Made by a program: the position numbers and the translations under genes. From Isoetes taiwanensis (taxonomy: Eukaryota; Streptophyta; Lycopodiopsida; Isoetales; Isoetaceae), in NCBI GenBank assembly GCA_021234155.1, contig JAJEKV010000314.1, forward strand, positions 188,001 to 252,000: a DNA stretch of 64,000 nt. Reading direction: 5' to 3'. This document shows, one piece after another, positions 60,165-64,000 of this stretch. Each line of letters starts with the position of its first letter. Positions within the stretch are counted from its first letter, which is position 1. The notes beneath the pieces are model-generated. The model was not told where the DNA came from. It ran no database searches and worked only from the letters and a program-made list of their open reading frames with translations.

Positions 60165-60712
60165 ATTCACAAATCCGTCCGTATGAGGTCCGTTTGCTCC
60201 TTCTGTTGAAAACCTCTGCTATGAGAATCCATCCATTTGTTGCCGTAGTTCAAAATATTTTTCGTAACAAAATATGGTTAATATGAAATAATATGGTTAC
60301 TATGACATTAGGTTATTGCCGTAGTTCAAAATATTTTTCCTAACAAAATATGGTTAATATGAAATAATATGGTTACTATGGCATTAGGTTATGTTAAGGT
60401 TTATAGAAAACATTAGGTTAATATGAAATATGGTTAGGTTAAGGTTAATAGAAAACGTTAGGTTTTTTATCCCCATGAAAATGGTGTAATATTATTAACA
60501 GAAATATTAAAGGTATAGAAGCAATATTATTAACGGAAATATTATTAATAGAAATATTAACGGTAGAGGTGACAATATTATTAACGAAAACGGAGTCATA
60601 ATTAAAAGCACAAATTAACATTCAGGTTTTCTGAACCGTGAGGCTATCCGTTAGATAACTTTTTTAGAGATGTGGAATCATAATAAAGCTAGCCGTTAAT
60701 CTTGATCTGTTT
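60165..60712. repeat. AT-rich spacer with a ~75-bp tandem duplication
   Basis: GTAGTTCAAAATATTTTTC and AACAAAATATGGTTAATATG then AAATAATATGGTTACTATG occur twice in a row (about 60235-60308 and 60311-60390). Shorter ATTAGGTTAATATGAAATAT variants and ATTATTAACGGAAATATT units follow up to 60590. Confidence 0.7.
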
Positions 60713-62211
60713 ATGCAGAGTATGCAGAGGCAGGCCAAGAAGCATCTCAGTCATGAATATAGAGAGGAGTTTATGAAAGTCTGCAGAGAATGGAGAAACT
60801 CAGATAATCCAAATGAATTGTACCTTTATATGACAAGTTGGCTTCTAGAGAAGGCTTCTGCATCAAATGTCAATGCATTGTGCTCGTGGATGGCTTGGTG
60901 GCATCAGAGTGTGAGCCGATGGGGAAATTATATGAAAGCGTGTGCCTCAATAGAAGATGCTATACCTGATACTAATTTGTCTGAAAGTAGACATGCAAGT
61001 TGGCTAGCAGCTATAGGTTATAAAAAAACTTTAACTCTGTATGATGCTAATTTGTTTGATTTGACAGAAGCTATCTTACAAAGTAGTAAATACAAGTCAC
61101 ACCTCGACCATAACTTTTGTTGGATCAGGACCAGGAATATCTACACTTTTCTCAAGGTTGCAAGGTAGATTAAGTAGTGGGATCAAGAGTAAGGAGATCA
61201 CTGATGCAGTTATTCAGGAAATTAGCAGACAGGGTTTACCAATATTTCAGTGTGGTGCTGGTGGGAATGATCAAACAATATCAAAGAGAAAATGCATGAA
61301 CAACTCCACATCCACAGGTGAGTTTGGAACACATAGACCAGGCAAGCAAGCAAGAAATACACCTAGAGTAGCAGAAACAGATCTAGTAGTCAGAAATTTA
61401 TTCGGGTCAAATTCTATTGATGTCAATGAGAGTGAAATCTTTGATACCAATTGGGCCATTTGTAGAACAAATGCTGGCAGTAAAGTAAGACGTCAAGGCA
61501 AGGTTTCAGTAAATGGTAAAAAATGTGACAAATTGATCAACAAGGGCCTATCATCAGTTACAGCGCCATCGTATTATAGTATAAGGTCTTATAGAGAAGG
61601 AACATGCGAGCAATTTTTTTGGTTTTGTCCTGACAACTATAGGTGTACATGGTACCCAAATGCTGATATGGTTTCCACACCCAATCATCCTGTTTTGTGG
61701 CCAGTACATAAGGGTGTCAAACTTAAGCCTCACGAGTTTGTGACTTTGGGAAAGGGTGGCTATAATTTGGAAGGATTGAGTAGAACCATATATATCCATC
61801 AAAATGAAGATGTTCAGTATGTTAACAGTCCTGGAAGTCAACACTCTGTCATGAGACGTGATGGTAAGCATGTAAACAGAAGGACTAAAGCATGGTAGAG
61901 TTGCAGAACTAAATTTGGAGCAAAGCAAAGACATGGATGTCTCAATTCTAAGTAATGTGATTGTTCATAAGAGACATGTGGACTTCACTTTGAATAGAAA
62001 TGGCAATGTGTACATTGTTAGCATCAAGAAAGAGCCTTCATGCACCTGTCTTGATTATCAGAAGAGGGTTGCAAAGGGAAGCTTCATCCCATGCAAGCAT
62101 ATGTTCTACATCTTCCAGTCAGAGCTTCACAGAGATCCCTCCATTGACATGTCACGTCTCCAACCAGTGTTTAGTGACGATCTTCTGGGTAGCTTATTGC
62201 ATGTCCTTTAA
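60713..62211 (+). pseudogene. Mutator-type transposase C-terminal half with SWIM zinc finger, two frameshifts
   Basis: Three consecutive open segments (60713-61168, 61158-61898, 61915-62211) form one protein of about 495 codons without introns. Landmarks are SWLLEKASASNVNALCSWMAWW, NLSESRHASWLAAIG (as in MULE transposases after the DDE core), GPGISTLFSRLQGRL, a variable linker, then YYSIRSYREGTCEQFFWFCP, and WYPNADMVSTPNHPVLWPV. A SWIM finger follows with CTC...PCKH (near 62040-62100). The first shift is one extra T in TTTT near 61117; the second lies near 61880. The N-terminal DDE core is not present upstream, where the AT-rich repeats lie. It could be a decaying transposon or a domesticated relative such as FAR1- or MUSTANG-type genes. 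Confidence 0.72.
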
Positions 62212-63295
62212 CAGAGGTACAACTCATTTCGCATTATGGAACTAATGTTTGTTGGATTTTAATAAACACTATGTGATTGGTACTTTTACATTGATTGATT
62301 TCTTACATTGTAGTCAAATCTATATATATAGTTATGCCAACCACTTTGCAACTATGAACATTCTAGGCTTTAAATGCTATATGGTCTGACTTATACTCGT
62401 AGCATAATACATTAATCACATTGTAGTACTTTTTGATAACTTTCTAAATTGAGGGGTAAAGACCATAAGACCATTATAAAAAAGACCACAAAAAATTGCT
62501 TTTCAGATTTGGGAGAGCTTGCAAGACGATCCTTCATGAGGACCTTGGTGCCAAATAAGCAAATCCTCAACAAGAGAGTGTCACGCGGGATTTTCTAAAC
62601 CGCGTTTGCAGTAATAAAAAGCCAGAAAACAAATGAAGAAAAGAAGGAAATAGAATAACAAATAAGTCAAGACGTTTGAAAGATCACTGAGAATACATGA
62701 GATCTCCAAACAGTGGGGGTGAGACAACAAAAATGCCAAGACTTGTCTAAACTTCTAATTCTAAGCTTCTGATATATATAGTACAATGGCCTCAGGCCCA
62801 AAATAGCAAAAAAAATTCTCGGATCTTGATTACATAATCCTCAAATTCTCTGCTGACCGCGCGATTAACTCTGCCATAATATCTGAAATCATAATTGCCG
62901 TGATTCGTGGCACTTAAGACTGACGCGCCGTGGGTTCTTTATGCCATGGACTCCGTTGGTCTCTTCTTCTTAGTTGACATGGTCTTGGCTCCTGGCGTAG
63001 ACATTTGGCCCTTGCCTTTAGACTCCTTTGTGTACCTTAGAAATAGTCCTGTGCCTTTGGGTAGGGGACTAACAGCCCTGGTCACTTTAGCAATGCTATA
63101 TACATATGAAATTTGAAGATGTCCCTTGCTAAATCCAAGTGGCAAGAACTAGAAAGCATATAAAAAGCATTCATGCATATGCATTAAACGCTATACATCT
63201 TATGAGGTTATGCTCTTTGAAAGAGGCTGCTGCCCCTTAAAAGCGGATTTCTTGTACAAAAATTACCTGATAAAACCACCTTAGTACATTCAGGA
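62212..63295. other. Intergenic
   Basis: Open frames on both strands at 62907-63145 overlap each other and are unrecognised. No terminal inverted repeats for the SWIM gene were found by eye. Confidence 0.35.
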
Positions 63296-63299
63296 TTAA

Positions 63300-63812
63300 A
63301 AGCTCTATTCATCTGAGCGATAAGGGAGATAAAAACTGGTTTAAGGAGCTAAATGCATGGCTTTGTAAACTTGGCTTCACTAGCGAGGGACCACCATAAA
63401 AACAAATGACCGACAATAGGCTTTCCAAAGGTTTGTTATGCTAGGCAACAAAAATAAAGTTACATATTACATCATTGCACACCAACCTACTGAGAGAACA
63501 CAAAACACAATCGTATTTGAGCCACCTAAAATTGTCTACAAGCATGGCCCGAGCTATTGCAAGGGTTCGTATAGCTCACATCGATTGTTAATTGAGAAAG
63601 GTAGATGTCACGACATTCTAAGGAAAGAGCGACTATGCACTTGTGACTTACAAGAAATAGAAGACGAAGTACATGTGATCTTTCGCTGCCTAAAATACAG
63701 TAATCTTAGGGGGCAGTTTTCTCATTTGGGTTGGAGCTCAACCTTGCCTCTTTTCTTTGGCTGTCCTTCAACAATTTGTGGAGTGAGTGCATATGTGAAG
63801 GAGCTCTTGTAA
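63300..63812 (+). mobile_element. LINE 3'-terminal coding fragment
   Basis: NWFKELNAWLCKLGFTSE (from about 63330) corresponds to WYHNVLEWVKSWGFSDE of the 58-kb LINE. The frame 63438-63812 then carries RLLIEKGRCHDILRKERLC, a C-x-C pair, EIEDEVHVIFRC and SNLRGQF, which is the zinc knuckle C-x-C...H-x4-C with one residue missing from the first pair. It is a third subfamily, preserved only at its 3' part. No clear simple-repeat tail was found before 64000. Confidence 0.75.
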
Positions 63813-64000
63813 AATATAGATAAAAGAGTGGGCATATAAAAGACAATTTCACTGGGATATGTAAAAACATAATTTTTGTCCCATGGCCTGCTCAGTCCTC
63901 CATGGATGTTAATATCAGTTCTTATTTTATAATCCAAATAATAGGGCTCTATTATAACACCTAATCCAATAGCATCTGGCTTTAGGTGAATATGCTTTGT

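Larger units (their letters stand above)
57950..60165 (+). mobile_element. LINE with intact YADD and (TTA)n tail
   Basis: Readable parts are a decayed linker (57950-58390), RT fingers KVVPIHKSGSKKEAKNYRTI (from 58396), motif A near 58650 broken by a shift, palm and thumb at 58673-59503, a post-RT domain (59496-59765) and a C-terminal segment with GIETGRWARI and EDHVFIHC (59815-59935) that has lost its first cysteine pair. It ends in GATAATAAATTATTATTATTATT to about 60155. The tail differs from the (TTCTA)n tails of the copies at 34.0 and 45.9 kb, so it is a distinct subfamily. It is the best-preserved LINE of the window. Confidence 0.9.

Noticed and set aside
61864-61880. GT...AG intron of about 16 bases in the SWIM gene to explain the second frame change
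   Set aside because: Far shorter than any plant spliceosomal intron; an indel is more likely.
1-64000. CRISPR arrays, bacterial genes or rRNA genes
   Set aside because: None seen. All repeats lack the regular repeat-spacer layout, and the coding content is plant-type.

Overview
The window looks like nuclear DNA of a land plant with a large, repeat-rich genome. A homosporous fern or lycophyte is my best guess, held at low confidence. The evidence is a GH3-family acyl-acid-amido synthetase with plant-type introns, a piece of a plant-type alternative oxidase gene that keeps one intron, plant L1 elements with a DUF4283-type ORF1, Copia and Gypsy relics, and several copies of another LINE type whose C-terminus carries a C-x2-C...H-x4-C knuckle. 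No bacterial operons, rRNA genes or CRISPR arrays are visible.

Layout. 1-5.8 kb: AT-rich filler, a LINE tail insertion with an 8-bp target duplication (2283-2412) and a complete TRIM element (2727-3113, minus strand). 5.77-6.79 kb: a GC-rich minisatellite with a ~71-bp unit. 7.6-12.5 kb: a 2.2-kb sequence present twice as direct repeats. 12.5-17 kb: an L1-type 3' end and MITEs. 18.1-20.7 kb: the only near-complete host gene, a GH3 (JAR1-like) gene of four exons, broken by one missing base. 21-28.5 kb: a decayed minus-strand L1. 28.5 kb: a second, truncated MITE. 29.7-30.4 kb: a minus-strand relic of a host-like gene with a DPF motif. 32-34 kb: a decayed LINE ending in (TTCTA)n. 34.3-35.4 and 37.2-37.6 kb: tandem repeats. 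38.2-42 kb: a Copia relic interrupted by a ~1-kb tandem insertion. 42.1-45.9 kb: a second (TTCTA)n LINE interrupted by three head-to-tail copies of a ~427-bp repeat with Pol III-type promoter boxes. 48.0-48.3 kb: a tRNA-derived SINE. 50.2-51.0 kb: the alternative oxidase pseudogene fragment. 53.9-54.8 kb: a Gypsy-type gag relic. 55.1-56.0 kb: an unidentified minus-strand gene with a DGNHR motif. 58-60.2 kb: a LINE with an intact YADD motif and a (TTA)n tail. 60.7-62.2 kb: a SWIM zinc-finger protein of Mutator-transposase type. 63.3-63.8 kb: a LINE C-terminal fragment.

How it fits together. This is mainly a graveyard of nested retroelements around one hormone-conjugating enzyme gene. The GH3 gene should act in jasmonate or auxin amino-acid conjugation if it is functional. 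Several otherwise well-conserved reading frames (GH3, SWIM protein, DGNHR protein, AOX fragment, Copia RT) are each broken by a single base gained or lost inside a short homopolymer. This could be true decay or long-read consensus error, and it decides whether the GH3 gene is alive. Coordinates of decayed elements are approximate; intron borders in GH3 and AOX were placed by eye on GT/AG and on the reading frame.
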